A stretch of DNA of 33,704 nt from Pradoshia eiseniae (GCF_002946355.1 NZ_PKOZ01000020.1:1-33704), one strand, 5' to 3'; positions 16,024-25,216 are shown, numbered from the stretch's first letter. Numbers and translations: made by a program. Notes: generated by a model not told the origin, from the letters alone.

Positions 16024-16710
16024 ATGATTGGATGCCTTTTTATTCATGGATTTACTGGTTCCCCGTGGGAAGTGGAGCCATTGATGGAATATATTCAAGA
16101 GAACACCAATTGGACAATAGCCTGTCCTGTCCTTCCCGGACATGAAGAAGGAGGCAGTCTGAAGGGTGTGTCCTATACAGAATGGCTTGATGCCGCGAGC
16201 AAGGCGCTTGATGAACTACAGAGGCATTGTGATACAATTTATTTGATTGGTTTCTCTATGGGGGGCATGATTGCCTCGACTTTAGCCGTTAATCAACCGA
16301 TTGATAAATTAGTTTTGCTCAGTCCGGCAGTCTTTTATTACTCGCCGAAGCAGCTCTCCGTTGAATTAAGGGCACTAATGCAGGAAATGCTCCAAGGAAA
16401 ACTTAAAGAAAATGCTCTATACATCCGCTACCATGCAAAAATAAAACACACCCCGATATCTGCAGCCATGCAATTCAGAAAGCTGGTCAGGAACTACAGG
16501 CCCCATTTGCCAGATATCTCGATGCCTGTCTTTATAGCGCATGGTCTGCAAGATGGTATTGTCCACTATAAAAGCACACAATATCTCTATGATACAGTCG
16601 CATCCAAAGATAAAACGGCCCTTTGGCTCGATGGATGCAATCATTTGATTTGTCATTGTGAGAATAATGAATGGCTCTTTAAACAAGTGCATGAGTTCTT
16701 GTGTAAATAA
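16024..16710 (+). CDS. Alpha/beta-hydrolase (Est30-like carboxylesterase)
   Basis: A 228-aa alpha/beta-hydrolase. The oxyanion region is FIHGFTGSPWE (residues 6-16). The nucleophile elbow is GFSMGG with Ser78. The acid is in AHGLQDGIV, and the final histidine is in DGCNHLI near residue 203. Size and motifs match the short-chain carboxylesterases related to Geobacillus Est30. The natural substrate is unknown. Start ATG 16024 follows TTAGGGG. It lies between murF and cshA and probably forms its own transcript. Confidence 0.9.
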   Translation: MIGCLFIHGFTGSPWEVEPLMEYIQENTNWTIACPVLPGHEEGGSLKGVSYTEWLDAASKALDELQRHCDTIYLIGFSMGGMIASTLAVNQPIDKLVLLSPAVFYYSPKQLSVELRALMQEMLQGKLKENALYIRYHAKIKHTPISAAMQFRKLVRNYRPHLPDISMPVFIAHGLQDGIVHYKSTQYLYDTVASKDKTALWLDGCNHLICHCENNEWLFKQVHEFLCK

Positions 16711-16831
16711 AGCACCCAAACATATATTAGCAGTACACAATATTTGCAATCCGGCAATGTATTTGTTAACATAAGTTAAATACATGCGTTTCATGAACAT
16801 TTTCCAAATGAATTGGACCTTATGAACTCAT

Positions 16832-16863
16832 GCTGCCGGAGGTACTTTCGGCCGCTTTTTTTT
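16832..16863 (+). terminator. Terminator or attenuator before cshA
   Basis: GCTGCCG and CGGCCGC (one mismatch) form a stem around a 10-nt loop, followed by eight T. It lies 122 nt after the esterase stop and 122 nt before the cshA start. It can be the esterase terminator or an attenuator in a long cshA leader. Confidence 0.65.
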
Positions 16864-16875
16864 ATGAGATCGAAC

Positions 16876-16922
16876 CCTGTGCGACAGGTATGATAAACCC
16901 ACACTTTATCCTGTTAGACAGG
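16876..16922 (+). other. Twin CCTGT/ACAGG hairpins in the cshA leader
   Basis: CCTGT-GCG-ACAGG at 16876-16888 and CCTGT-TAG-ACAGG at 16910-16922 have the same stem, 34 nt apart. The first left arm could also pair with the second right arm, allowing alternative folds. No regulatory family is recognised. Confidence 0.5.
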
Positions 16923-16985
16923 ACTGAAAAATATATTGAAGCAATTGTTAAAATAACACCTATTGAAAAAGGGGTAGAAAAATTA

Positions 16986-18464
16986 ATGGCATTATTTAGT
17001 GAATTAGGAATTAGCCGTAACACGTTGAAAGCAGTAGAAAAAATGGGCTTTGAGGAAGCGACACCAATCCAGTCTGAAACAATTCCGCTCGCATTAGAAG
17101 GCGGAGACTTAATCGGTCAAGCGCAAACGGGTACTGGTAAAACAGCCGCATTTGGTATTCCAATGATTGAGAAAATCGATGTTTCTAAGGATGAAATCCA
17201 AGGTCTTATTATTGCTCCGACACGTGAGCTTGCAATTCAGGTTTCAGAAGAACTTTACAAAATTGGCGCAGGCAATCGTGCGCGTGTACTTGCTGTTTAT
17301 GGCGGACAAGATATCTCTCGCCAAATCCGTGCGTTAAAGAAACGCCCGCATATCATTGTTGGGACACCTGGCCGTCTACTTGACCACATCAACAGAAAGA
17401 CAATCCGTTTGAATACTGTTCATACAGTTGTTCTTGATGAAGCAGATGAAATGCTAAACATGGGATTCATTGAAGATATTGAATCCATCTTGTCTTCCGT
17501 GCCAGATGACCATCAAACATTGCTTTTCTCTGCGACAATGCCAGATCCAATCCGTCGTATTGCGGAAAGATTCATGCATGAACCAAAAACGGTTCGCGTC
17601 AAAGCAAGAGAAATGACAGTGCCGGCTATCAGCCAATACTATGTTCGTGTTCCTGAAAGAGAAAAATTCGATACATTAACACGCTTGATTGACATTCACA
17701 CACCTGAATTGGCTATCGTATTCGGTCGTACAAAACGTCGTGTTGATGAACTTTCAGAGGCTTTGACGGTTCGCGGCTATACAGCAGAAGGGATTCACGG
17801 TGACTTAACTCAAGCACGCCGTATGTCCGTTCTTCGCAAATTCAAAGAAGGCACAATTGACGTTTTAGTGGCAACAGACGTAGCTGCCCGCGGTCTTGAC
17901 ATCTCTGGCGTAACTCATGTATACAACTTTGATATCCCGCAAGATCCAGAAAGCTATGTTCACCGTATCGGCCGTACAGGTCGTGCCGGCAAAGAAGGGA
18001 TGGCCATTACATTCGTTACACCGCGTGAAATGTCCTACCTAGAAGTCGTTGAACGCACAACGAAGAAGAAAATGGAGCGCATGAAAGCTCCAACTGTAAC
18101 AGATGCTCTTGAAGGCCAGCTAAGAACAGCGAAAGAAAAGCTATACAATGCAGCATCTTCAGAGAATCTAACAGCTTACCTTCCACTTGCAAAGGAAATG
18201 CTTGAAGACCAAACAGCTGAAGACCTTGTAGCAGCAGCTTTGAAATTGTTCGTTAAAGAGCCGGATGAGAAGCCAGTTACAATCTCAGAAGAAAGACCTT
18301 TACCATTCCGTAAAGAAAGCTCCTACAAAGGAAAAGGCGGAAGCGGCAAGCGTCCATACAATCGTGATGGCCGCTCCGGAGACAGAAGACGCAGCGGAGG
18401 CAACAGCCAAGGCGGACGCCGGAAGTCTTATAGCAACTCTAAACCAAAGAACCAAAGCAAATAA
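16986..18464 (+). CDS. cshA: DEAD-box ATP-dependent RNA helicase CshA
   Basis: A 492-aa RNA helicase linked in Bacillus to RNA turnover and cold adaptation. The Q motif is [17 protein letters not shown]; motif I is AQTGTGKT; motif Ia PTRELA; motif II DEAD; motif III SAT; the C-terminal half has [19 protein letters not shown] and [10 protein letters not shown]. The last 60 residues form a Gly/Arg/Ser/Lys-rich tail typical of CshA. I chose the ATG at 16986, preceded by AAGGGG, which starts at the conserved [10 protein letters not shown]. The frame continues upstream to 16830, but that part is not helicase-like. A structured leader precedes the gene and a clear terminator follows. Confidence 0.95.
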   Translation: MALFSELGISRNTLKAVEKMGFEEATPIQSETIPLALEGGDLIGQAQTGTGKTAAFGIPMIEKIDVSKDEIQGLIIAPTRELAIQVSEELYKIGAGNRARVLAVYGGQDISRQIRALKKRPHIIVGTPGRLLDHINRKTIRLNTVHTVVLDEADEMLNMGFIEDIESILSSVPDDHQTLLFSATMPDPIRRIAERFMHEPKTVRVKAREMTVPAISQYYVRVPEREKFDTLTRLIDIHTPELAIVFGRTKRRVDELSEALTVRGYTAEGIHGDLTQARRMSVLRKFKEGTIDVLVATDVAARGLDISGVTHVYNFDIPQDPESYVHRIGRTGRAGKEGMAITFVTPREMSYLEVVERTTKKKMERMKAPTVTDALEGQLRTAKEKLYNAASSENLTAYLPLAKEMLEDQTAEDLVAAALKLFVKEPDEKPVTISEERPLPFRKESSYKGKGGSGKRPYNRDGRSGDRRRSGGNSQGGRRKSYSNSKPKNQSK

Positions 18465-18483
18465 TCAATCGATTGATTGAATG

Positions 18484-18512
18484 AAGCCAGCCTGTTATAG
18501 GGCTGGCTTTTC
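18484..18512 (+). terminator. Intrinsic terminator of cshA
   Basis: AAGCCAGCC and GGCTGGCTT form a perfect 9-bp stem, followed by a T-rich tail, 19 nt after the cshA stop. Confidence 0.92.
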
Positions 18513-18589
18513 TTATTTGTCAGAAGTTCCTTTGCCGTGAATATAGAATTTCGGCTCCTGGCCCATACTAAAGGCAAGGAGATGAAGAT

Positions 18590-19561
18590 ATGACCTATAT
18601 ACGACTTGGGTATGTGGCGATGAGTATGGAGCTGCAAAATGCTTCCCCTTCCCAGACAATGACCTATGCCCAGTTCAGTAAATTAAAAGATCGTGAGGCC
18701 GCTATTCGGAGACTTGAGCGGATTGCCCAGTCAAATCTTCATAATTGCTTGCGTCTTCTCAGGCATAATGAAGCAGGTGGCATTGAGTTCTTTCGTTTTT
18801 CCTCCAAGCTTATTCCATTGGCTGACCACCCTGAGCTTTCGGATTGGTCCTATATGCGCGGCGTCAAACGGGAAACAGCGGCAATTAAGGCGTATTTAAG
18901 GGAGCATCCCCACATCAGGGCGGACTTCCACCCTGATCATTTTGTTGTGCTCAATAGTCCTGATATGGAGGTGCTGAAGTCCTCTATTAAGGCATTGACC
19001 TTTCACTATAAGATGTTAAAGGCGATGGGGATACCACCGAAGCATCGATGTGTACTACACGTCGGAGGGGGCTATCATGATAAGGAACAGGCACTGGAGC
19101 AATTCATTTTGAATTGGGCGTATGTGCCTGTACCCATTCAGGAAATGATTATATTGGAAAATGATGATACCCTTTTTGGGGCGGATGATGTTTTATATTT
19201 ATGTGAAAAGCTAGGAATTCCATTTGTATTTGATTTGCATCACCATAAGATGAATCCCCAAGGAGATTTTGAAGAAAAGTGGGAGAGAATCGCTAAAACC
19301 TGGGAGTGTTCCATGCTCCCGGTAAAGATTCATTTATCCTCCCCAAGGGACTCAAAGAACCCTAAAGCTCATGCTGATTATGTTGAGGTCACTGAAATCC
19401 TGGAAATAGCGAAGGGCAATCGTGGGTATGTCCAGCAAATCGATGTCATGCTAGAGGCAAAGCTAAAGGATAGTGCCGTATTTCGGATGGCGGAAGAACT
19501 GAAGCATACCCCTGGGTTCAAGCAGGTTAAGGGGGCATGCTTCCAGTTCAAGCCGTTATAA
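18590..19561 (+). CDS. uvsE: UV DNA damage endonuclease (UVDE)
   Basis: A 323-aa TIM-barrel endonuclease that nicks DNA 5' to UV photoproducts, an alternative to UvrABC repair. The N-terminal RLGYVAMSMEL is the UVDE signature. LRHNEAGGIEFFRFSSKLIPL, HPDHFVVLNSP, HVGGGYHDKE, LENDD and FDLHHHKMNP carry the metal-binding His/Glu/Asp residues in the usual order. AAGGAGATG lies upstream of the ATG. The stop codon abuts that of the convergent rhomboid gene with no base between. In the B. subtilis order I remember, ydbS-ydbT occupy this place, so uvsE may be a lineage-specific gain. No SOS box was found before it. Confidence 0.93.
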   Translation: MTYIRLGYVAMSMELQNASPSQTMTYAQFSKLKDREAAIRRLERIAQSNLHNCLRLLRHNEAGGIEFFRFSSKLIPLADHPELSDWSYMRGVKRETAAIKAYLREHPHIRADFHPDHFVVLNSPDMEVLKSSIKALTFHYKMLKAMGIPPKHRCVLHVGGGYHDKEQALEQFILNWAYVPVPIQEMIILENDDTLFGADDVLYLCEKLGIPFVFDLHHHKMNPQGDFEEKWERIAKTWECSMLPVKIHLSSPRDSKNPKAHADYVEVTEILEIAKGNRGYVQQIDVMLEAKLKDSAVFRMAEELKHTPGFKQVKGACFQFKPL

Positions 19562-20149
19562 TCACTTGTTCTTCAGGAAAAGGGGAGCCAGCAAGAAGCC
19601 GCTTACGAGACCGCCAATATGGCCAATCAGGTTAACGGAACCCTGCATAAAGGATAAAACCACTGATATGATAATTAAAGCAAGAATGGTTTGTGAATTT
19701 TGGCGGCTCATAAGATGTTTCTTATATAATAGGATATAAGCATAACAGCCGAAGATCCCGAATATGGCTCCGCTTGCCCCAACATGAACATACATAGGAG
19801 GCATTATCACCAAGGTCAGAACATTGGCCAGGATGCCGGAAAGCAGAAATAGCAGGGCAAAGCGTTTGGTGCCGGCAAAGGATTCAATGCCTGGCCCAAT
19901 AATAATCAAGCTAAAGACGTTAAAAAGGATATGAGTGAGACCGGCATGCATGAATATCGGTGTGACCAATCTCCAGTACTCTCCCTCGCTAATGAGGAAA
20001 TTAACCCCGCTTAAAGCAGTGAAAATATCTCGTGCAGGCAGGAGGGGCAAGACAGTCGCCACATAAAGAATGACGCAAATAGCAGAGATTAAGCTGACAG
20101 CGGGATAGAAACGGATAAATTGTGAGAAGCTTTCCGATCTAGTGAACAT
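19562..20149 (-). CDS. Rhomboid family intramembrane serine protease
   Basis: A 195-aa six-helix membrane protease that cleaves transmembrane substrates. The catalytic serine is in GASGAIFG and the histidine in GHIGGLVSG, about 50 residues later. WRLVTPIFMHAGLTHILFN contains the conserved His and Asn of helix 2. The ATG at 20149 has AGGA 9 nt upstream and gives MFTRSESF. ATG 20155 and TTG 20158 are too close to that ribosome site. It is divergent from acpS, from which it is 48 bp apart, and convergent with uvsE with zero gap. It corresponds to B. subtilis ydcA by position. Confidence 0.92.
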   Translation of the reverse strand: MFTRSESFSQFIRFYPAVSLISAICVILYVATVLPLLPARDIFTALSGVNFLISEGEYWRLVTPIFMHAGLTHILFNVFSLIIIGPGIESFAGTKRFALLFLLSGILANVLTLVIMPPMYVHVGASGAIFGIFGCYAYILLYKKHLMSRQNSQTILALIIISVVLSFMQGSVNLIGHIGGLVSGFLLAPLFLKNK

Positions 20150-20197
20150 GGGCATCAATCCTAACGAATAAAATTTTAACTTAAAGGTGGGCGTTTC

Positions 20198-20557
20198 ATG
20201 ATAAAAGGGATAGGGCTTGATATTGTAGAGTTAGACAGGGTGCGTAATTTGCTTGCCCGCAAGCCGAAGTTTGCGAGCCGGATCTTGACTCCTGAAGAAA
20301 TGGAAGTCTTCGCAAGCTTAGGTGAGCGGAGGAAAACAGAGTGGTTTGCCGGCAGATTCTCTGCGAAGGAGGCCTTCTCAAAAGCTGTTGGTACAGGGAT
20401 AGGCAAGGGACTCTCATTTCAGGATATCTCCATTATACAAGAAAAAAGTGGAAAGCCAATCGTTCGGCATCCATACTCTTATATGGCTCATCTCAGTATT
20501 ACACATACGAGCCAGTATGCAGCTGCCCAGGTGATTCTTGAGGACAAGACAGAATAG
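20198..20557 (+). CDS. acpS: Holo-[acyl-carrier-protein] synthase
   Basis: A 119-aa enzyme that transfers the phosphopantetheine arm from CoA to acyl carrier protein. It has the family start MIKGIGLDIVELDRV with the metal-binding Asp, and the second signature WFAGRFSAKEAFSKAVGTG with the Glu. It ends with LSITHTSQYAAAQVI. Length is typical. AAAGGTGG lies upstream of the ATG. It is divergent from the rhomboid gene. The gap to the next gene is 209 bp and contains an imperfect CTCTC/GAGAG hairpin. Confidence 0.95.
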   Translation: MIKGIGLDIVELDRVRNLLARKPKFASRILTPEEMEVFASLGERRKTEWFAGRFSAKEAFSKAVGTGIGKGLSFQDISIIQEKSGKPIVRHPYSYMAHLSITHTSQYAAAQVILEDKTE

Positions 20558-20766
20558 AAATTCGAAGTAAAAAGCACATATTTAGACGAGCTCTCTCATA
20601 TATTCAATTAGCGAATAGGAGAGACAAGGCCTTATTCATTTCCATGTGCCGATTGTTATTAAACAGTAATAGAGTCATAGATTTTACTGTTTTAGGTCGT
20701 GCTGATGGTCATTGGCGCCTTATCCTCTCCCTTTTACTTACTACTGTAAAAAGGGGATGAGAAGCT

Positions 20767-21777
20767 TTGAGGAGGTTACTAGTGCTGATGTTAACATTGG
20801 GGTTGATGTTTGCATTGGCGGGCTGCGGTCAGAAATCACAGACAGATGTGGTTGATGCGCTCACAAAGAAAATGTCCGAGATAAAAGGGTACAAGGCTGA
20901 TGCGAAAATGACCCTGAAGATGGGGTCAGAGCCACAGGTCTATGATGTGGAGGTCTGGTATGAGGCTCCATCGAATTACCGGGTCAATTTGAAGAATGCA
21001 CAAAAGGATCAAAGCCAAATCATTTTGCGTAATAAAGAAGGTGTTTTTGTCTTAACCCCGGCGTTGAACAAAAGCTTCCGCTTTCAAAGTGAATGGCCGA
21101 AGAATAGCTCCCAAGCGTACTTATATGAATCCCTTGTCATGGATGTAAAGGATGATAAGGATGCAAGCTTCAAGACGACAGATAACAGCTATGTATTTGA
21201 ATCGAAGACGCGCTATCAGAACAATAAGATGCTGCCGCTGCAAATTATTGAGTTTGATAAGAAGACTCTTGAGCCTAAGCGTGTTGAAGTTATGGATTCT
21301 GACCGTAATACATTGGTTGAAGTAAAGTTTGAGAAAACGAGCTTTAACCCTGATTATGGCAAGGGTGCCTTTGATGTTAACAAAAACATGACGGGAGCTC
21401 AGCTTGAAGTGCCGGTCATGAAGACTGAGGAAGATGCTAGTCTAGAGGTACAATATCCAACCGCTGAAATTGATGGGGTTGTCCTGGCGGGCGAAAAAAT
21501 GATTGAGACAGAGGAAGGACAAAAGGCTGTTCTTACCTATGCCGGAGCGGACAAGGAATATACACTAATTGAAAATAACTCTAAGGTTGTCACGGAAGCA
21601 GCGGTGACAACAGTGACTGGGGAACCAATTGATTTAGGCTTTACAGTTGGCTATATGACCGATAATTCGATTTCTTGGTCTTATGAAGGTACGGACTTCA
21701 TGCTTGCGGGCAAGAACTTAACAATGGATGAGCTGCTGATGGTGGCTAAATCAGTGGCACCAGTGGGGGAAAAATAA
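20767..21777 (+). CDS. LolA-like outer-surface lipoprotein (YdcC type)
   Basis: A 336-aa lipoprotein of the LolA/DUF4367-like group seen between acpS and alr in bacilli (B. subtilis ydcC by position). The signal MRRLLVLMLTLGLMFALAGC has two arginines, a hydrophobic core and the lipobox LAGC, with Cys20 lipidated. The start is TTG 20767, with AAGGGGATGA upstream. An internal AGGAGG would fit a GTG six codons later, but that product would lose the basic residues of the signal. The body has LolA-like features such as EIKGYKADAKMTLKMG and VEVWYEAPSNYRVNL. A terminator follows. The cargo is unknown. Confidence 0.88.
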   Translation: MRRLLVLMLTLGLMFALAGCGQKSQTDVVDALTKKMSEIKGYKADAKMTLKMGSEPQVYDVEVWYEAPSNYRVNLKNAQKDQSQIILRNKEGVFVLTPALNKSFRFQSEWPKNSSQAYLYESLVMDVKDDKDASFKTTDNSYVFESKTRYQNNKMLPLQIIEFDKKTLEPKRVEVMDSDRNTLVEVKFEKTSFNPDYGKGAFDVNKNMTGAQLEVPVMKTEEDASLEVQYPTAEIDGVVLAGEKMIETEEGQKAVLTYAGADKEYTLIENNSKVVTEAAVTTVTGEPIDLGFTVGYMTDNSISWSYEGTDFMLAGKNLTMDELLMVAKSVAPVGEK

Positions 21778-21792
21778 TAAATTTAATGAATA

Positions 21793-21815
21793 GGTCCGCA
21801 GGTGCGGGCCTTTTT
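21793..21815 (+). terminator. Terminator after the LolA-like gene
   Basis: GGTCCGC and GCGGGCC (one G-T pair) form a stem around a 4-nt loop, followed by five T. Confidence 0.88.
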
Positions 21816-21892
21816 GTTGTGCTGATGATTGACTAACAATCGAAATAGGAGAATAATGAAAACACAAACGTCAAAAGGAAGGTACAGCAATC

Positions 21893-23056
21893 ATGATGAG
21901 CAACCAATTTTACCGCGATACATGGGCAGAAGTGAATTTAGACCATGTTCAAGAGAACTTAAAAGCAATCAAGGAATTATTGCCGAAGGATACGGCGGTC
22001 ATGGCTGTCGTAAAGGCAAATGCCTATGGGCATGGAGATATTCAAGTGGCTAAGGCTGCGCTTGATGCGGGTGCGACTTCTTTGGCTGTTGCCTTATTGG
22101 ATGAAGGAATTCGTCTTCGTGAACATGGTATAGAAGCGCCCATCCTTGTTCTAGGCTCAACCAGGGGCTCTGATGCGCCTGTTGCGGCAGAGTATGGAAT
22201 TAGTGTTACGGTTCATAACGAGTCCTATATTGAGGAAGCACTCAAGCATCTAAAAGAGAGTGAACAACAACTCCATATACATATCAAAATCGATACAGGA
22301 ATGGGCAGGCTCGGTATCCGTACAAAAGAAGAAATGAAAGATATTGAATATATTTTGCAGAAACAAAATAAAATACAGGTAGAAGGTGTTTTTACGCATT
22401 TTGCCAAAGCGGATGAAGAGGATCTTGAGCATTCAAAGAACCAGCTAATGAAATTTCTCTTGATCCTTCATAGTATGAACTCTCTCCCGCCGATGATTCA
22501 TACGAGTAACAGTGCAGCTGCGATGAGGTTGCCTGACGCTTATTTCAATATGGTGCGGGTTGGCATTGCAATGTATGGGTTAAGCCCTTCACCGGAAATC
22601 AAGAATGAGCTCCCTGTAAACCTCAAGCCTGCTCTGTCTCTATATACACGGGTCAAGCAAGTGAAGCAGATTTTTGCAGGGGATACCGTCAGCTACGGAG
22701 GTACCTATGAAGCGAAGGCTCCAGAGTGGATTGTTACATTGCCAATAGGCTATGCAGATGGGTGGATTCGCAAGCTTTCAGGTCAAAATGTATTGATTAA
22801 AGGCAAGAGAACACCAATTGTAGGAAGGATATGTATGGACCAATGCATGGTGAGGGTGGATGAACCAATTCAAGAAGATACGATTGTCACATTGATTGGA
22901 ACTGACGGTCAAGAAGCCATTACAGCGGATGAGCTTGCAGAAAAGCTTGAAACCATCAATTATGAAATAACATGCCAGCTGTCCTATCGCATTCCAAGGG
23001 TCTATAAAACGGGTGGAAAGATAGTTGACATCGTCAATCCGTTATTTCGTAAATGA
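21893..23056 (+). CDS. alr: Alanine racemase
   Basis: A 387-aa PLP enzyme that converts L- to D-alanine for the cell wall. The PLP lysine is Lys41 in VVKANAYGHGD. The second catalytic residue, Tyr268, is in VSYGGTYEA. TPIVGRICMDQCMV and the C-terminal CQLSYRIPRVY are typical. The ATG at 21893 has AAAAGGAAGG about 10 nt upstream; a second ATG follows directly. D-Ala supplied here feeds Ddl, encoded 7.5 kb away. The gene precedes endoAI/endoA with a gap of about 155 bp, as in B. subtilis. Confidence 0.96.
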   Translation: MMSNQFYRDTWAEVNLDHVQENLKAIKELLPKDTAVMAVVKANAYGHGDIQVAKAALDAGATSLAVALLDEGIRLREHGIEAPILVLGSTRGSDAPVAAEYGISVTVHNESYIEEALKHLKESEQQLHIHIKIDTGMGRLGIRTKEEMKDIEYILQKQNKIQVEGVFTHFAKADEEDLEHSKNQLMKFLLILHSMNSLPPMIHTSNSAAAMRLPDAYFNMVRVGIAMYGLSPSPEIKNELPVNLKPALSLYTRVKQVKQIFAGDTVSYGGTYEAKAPEWIVTLPIGYADGWIRKLSGQNVLIKGKRTPIVGRICMDQCMVRVDEPIQEDTIVTLIGTDGQEAITADELAEKLETINYEITCQLSYRIPRVYKTGGKIVDIVNPLFRK

Positions 23057-23213
23057 TTTTTCAACACATTTTAAAATAAAATTAGTATAAAATACCGAGA
23101 AATTGCTTCATAATAAGAAAGAAATGTATTAGACACCTTTCTTTGAGGTGGTATTGATGGTAAGATAGAAAAAAGACTAAAGTGGTTTGTAGTGATGGTG
23201 GAGGTGTTTGCCT

Positions 23214-23495
23214 GTGTCGGAGTCCAGTGCAACTACGGAAATTCTAATACGCTTGCCCCAAAATTTGCTAAGTGAGTTGGATGGATACGTGCGAGAAGAA
23301 AATGTAAATCGAAGCGAATTTATTTACCAAGCAACTAAGATGTACCTGCAAGAACGTAAAAAGAAGGAATTTCGTGAATCTATGCGCCGTGGATATATGG
23401 AGATGGCTAATATCAACTTGACTATGGCAGCTGAAGCCTTTCAGGCCGAATATGAAGCTGAACATGCCGTGGAGCGTTTAGTCAGCGGTGAATAA
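23214..23495 (+). CDS. ndoAI: Antitoxin EndoAI (ribbon-helix-helix)
   Basis: A 93-aa antitoxin that binds and inactivates the EndoA ribonuclease. The GTG at 23214, 7 nt after GGAGGTG, gives [10 protein letters not shown], the same start as I remember for B. subtilis EndoAI (93 aa). The upstream TTG at 23208 is too close to the ribosome site. The N-terminal ribbon-helix-helix ([19 protein letters not shown]) is for DNA binding and autoregulation, and the C-terminal [13 protein letters not shown] wraps the toxin. It overlaps endoA by 8 nt, so the pair is translationally coupled. Confidence 0.94.
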   Translation: MSESSATTEILIRLPQNLLSELDGYVREENVNRSEFIYQATKMYLQERKKKEFRESMRRGYMEMANINLTMAAEAFQAEYEAEHAVERLVSGE

Positions 23496-23850
23496 GGGAT
23501 TAAATGTTAAACGTGGTGACGTCTATTTTGCTGATTTGTCTCCTGTGGTAGGATCTGAGCAAGGCGGAGTCAGGCCTGTCCTAGTCATACAAAATGACAT
23601 AGGGAATCGATTCAGCCCAACCGTAATCATTGCGGCAATTACGGCTCAAATACAAAAAGCGAAACTGCCGACCCACGTAGAAATTGATGCCGAAAAGTAT
23701 GGATTCGAACGAGATTCTGTTATTCTGCTCGAACAAATTCGGACAATTGATAAGCAAAGATTAACTGACAAGATTACACAGCTAGACGATGAAATGATGA
23801 AGAAGGTCGTGTATGCTCTTCAAATTAGTCTTGGCCTAGTGGACTTATAA
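23488..23850 (+). CDS. ndoA: Endoribonuclease toxin EndoA (MazF family)
   Basis: A 120-aa sequence-specific mRNA interferase. It contains [39 protein letters not shown] (catalytic Arg), and the long conserved stretch around [18 protein letters not shown] with the catalytic Thr. [17 protein letters not shown] closes the fold. The start is GTG 23488, inside the antitoxin gene; the nearby ATG at 23503 is out of frame. The protein is four residues longer at its N-terminus than the B. subtilis enzyme as I recall it. A terminator follows, and its T-run is the insertion site of a MITE. Confidence 0.95.
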   Translation: MNKGLNVKRGDVYFADLSPVVGSEQGGVRPVLVIQNDIGNRFSPTVIIAAITAQIQKAKLPTHVEIDAEKYGFERDSVILLEQIRTIDKQRLTDKITQLDDEMMKKVVYALQISLGLVDL

Positions 23851-23885
23851 AGTAAATATTCAGCAGTCGATGATGTACTGCAAGC

Positions 23886-23923
23886 AAAAGCTATCAAGAA
23901 AATGATCTTGGTAGCTTTTTTTT
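23886..23923 (+). terminator. Intrinsic terminator of endoAI-endoA
   Basis: AAGCTATCAAGA and TCTTGGTAGCTT form a 12-bp stem with one G-T pair, followed by eight T. The end of the T-run merges with the left target duplication of the MITE. Confidence 0.9.
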
Positions 23924-23927
23924 ATTT

Positions 23928-24112
23928 GGCTCTGTTAAATATAAATGTTGATTTTCGTTACAGTTGGCTGCTTTCCGCGGGGCGGTGGGGGAGCCTCCTC
24001 GACGCTTTCAGCGTCTGTGGGGTCTCCCCCAGTCCGCTGATCCCGCAGGAGTCAGCTACATTCCACTTCAATCAACGGTGCTAAGATATCAACACTAAAC
24101 TTTAACAGATCC
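23928..24112. mobile_element. 185-bp MITE with ISL3-like ends and 8-bp target duplication
   Basis: The ends are inverted repeats: GGCTCTGTTAAA...TGTTGAT on the left and, read inward from the right, GGATCTGTTAAA...TGTTGAT. The element is flanked on both sides by TTTTATTT (23920-23927 and 24113-24120), an 8-bp direct repeat. The centre is GC-rich and folds on itself: GGGGGAG with CTCCCCC, GACGCT with AGCGTC. GG-TCT ends with 8-bp duplications at AT-rich targets fit the ISL3 family. The core, with CCGCGG and the CTGCGGGA-like motif, resembles a small repeat I remember as common in Bacillaceae. No transposase is encoded, so it must be mobilised in trans. Confidence 0.85.
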
Positions 24113-24383
24113 TTTTATTTCCATAAATTTGGATGAAATATTACGGTTGTATGTAAAATCAAGATATTTTGAGTAATCTTAAAAAAAATCGGGAATAAAA
24201 GCATGTGCTTTAAAAATTAGGGTATATGATAAATTTCTGATTAGATACCATCTTCTGGTTTTTGGTTTCCCATTTTACAATGGTGTGTTTATAATGTTGT
24301 TATATATATAATTTCTAATTATTAAATTATTCTTGAGTTGTCGGCATAGAGATTAGGCATTAGATCACTTTAAGGAGGAACTG

Positions 24384-25214
24384 ATGAATAAGTTTGTGCA
24401 AAACTATATACAGGATCACAAAGGAGAAATCCTTCAGTGCTGGGTTGATAAGATGAAGGAAAATGCAGATGAACGGGTAATCAATGTCGTATCTGATCAG
24501 GTATTTATTCGGACGAGCAATGAGTTCATTGAGGTGCTCATTTCAAACATCACAGACTCTAACGAGGAATTTCAGTCTAAGCTTGGCGACTTTGCCGAAA
24601 AGATTATCCGTCTGGGGTGGCCGCTTACCTTCGTAAACGAAGGGATGAAGTTATTTAATATCGTCGTGACCGAAGGCATGGTGAGAGAGGGAGTCATGAC
24701 CAAAGAGAACCAATTGGAGATTGTCCTTGACTTTGATGAGTGGATTACGCCGTTGAATAATGAAATCATTAATGTTTATACATCCACTTGGGAAAGGACG
24801 GTTTCTCTTCAGCGTATTGCTCTCCAGGAACTCTCTGCGCCTCTTATTCCTGTATTTGACGGAATTACGGTTATGCCACTTATTGGAACGATAGATACAG
24901 AGCGTGCCAAACAAATAATGGAGAATCTGCTGAGCGGGGCAGTAAGACATCGCTCTGAGGTTGTTTTGATTGATATTACTGGTGTACCTGTTGTCGATAC
25001 GATGGTGGCACATCACATCATACAAGCAGCTGAAGCGGTGCGTCTGGTTGGAGCGAAATGCATGCTTGTTGGAATACGCCCGGAAATTGCCCAAACTATT
25101 GTTAATTTAGGCATTAATTTAGATGAGATTATAACAAAAAATACACTGAAAAAGGGTGTGGAAGCTGCCCTCCAGATTACGAATAAGAAAATTATAGAGG
25201 TTACGGAGGAGTGA
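24384..25214 (+). CDS. rsbR: Stressosome co-antagonist RsbR
   Basis: A 276-aa stressosome scaffold and sensor. Residues 1-140 form a non-heme globin-like sensor domain. The C-terminal STAS domain (about 150-270) has [19 protein letters not shown] and the two RsbT phosphorylation sites: Thr172 (in GTIDT) and Thr206 (in VVDTMV), matching Thr171 and Thr205 of B. subtilis. AAGGAGG lies upstream of the ATG. It starts the rsbR-S-T-U-V-W-sigB-rsbX operon. The 271-bp region before it is AT-rich with several TATAAT-like words, but I could not pick one sigma-A promoter with confidence. Confidence 0.96.
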   Translation: MNKFVQNYIQDHKGEILQCWVDKMKENADERVINVVSDQVFIRTSNEFIEVLISNITDSNEEFQSKLGDFAEKIIRLGWPLTFVNEGMKLFNIVVTEGMVREGVMTKENQLEIVLDFDEWITPLNNEIINVYTSTWERTVSLQRIALQELSAPLIPVFDGITVMPLIGTIDTERAKQIMENLLSGAVRHRSEVVLIDITGVPVVDTMVAHHIIQAAEAVRLVGAKCMLVGIRPEIAQTIVNLGINLDEIITKNTLKKGVEAALQITNKKIIEVTEE

Positions 25215-25216
25215 AA

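Noticed and set aside
16830-16985. N-terminal extension of CshA by 52 residues
   Set aside because: The frame is open but the sequence is not helicase-like. It would start inside the terminator-like hairpin, and a good ATG with AAGGGG exists at 16986.
23902-24084. 60-aa ORF in the gap after endoA
   Set aside because: It lies in the endoA terminator and the MITE. No ribosome site.
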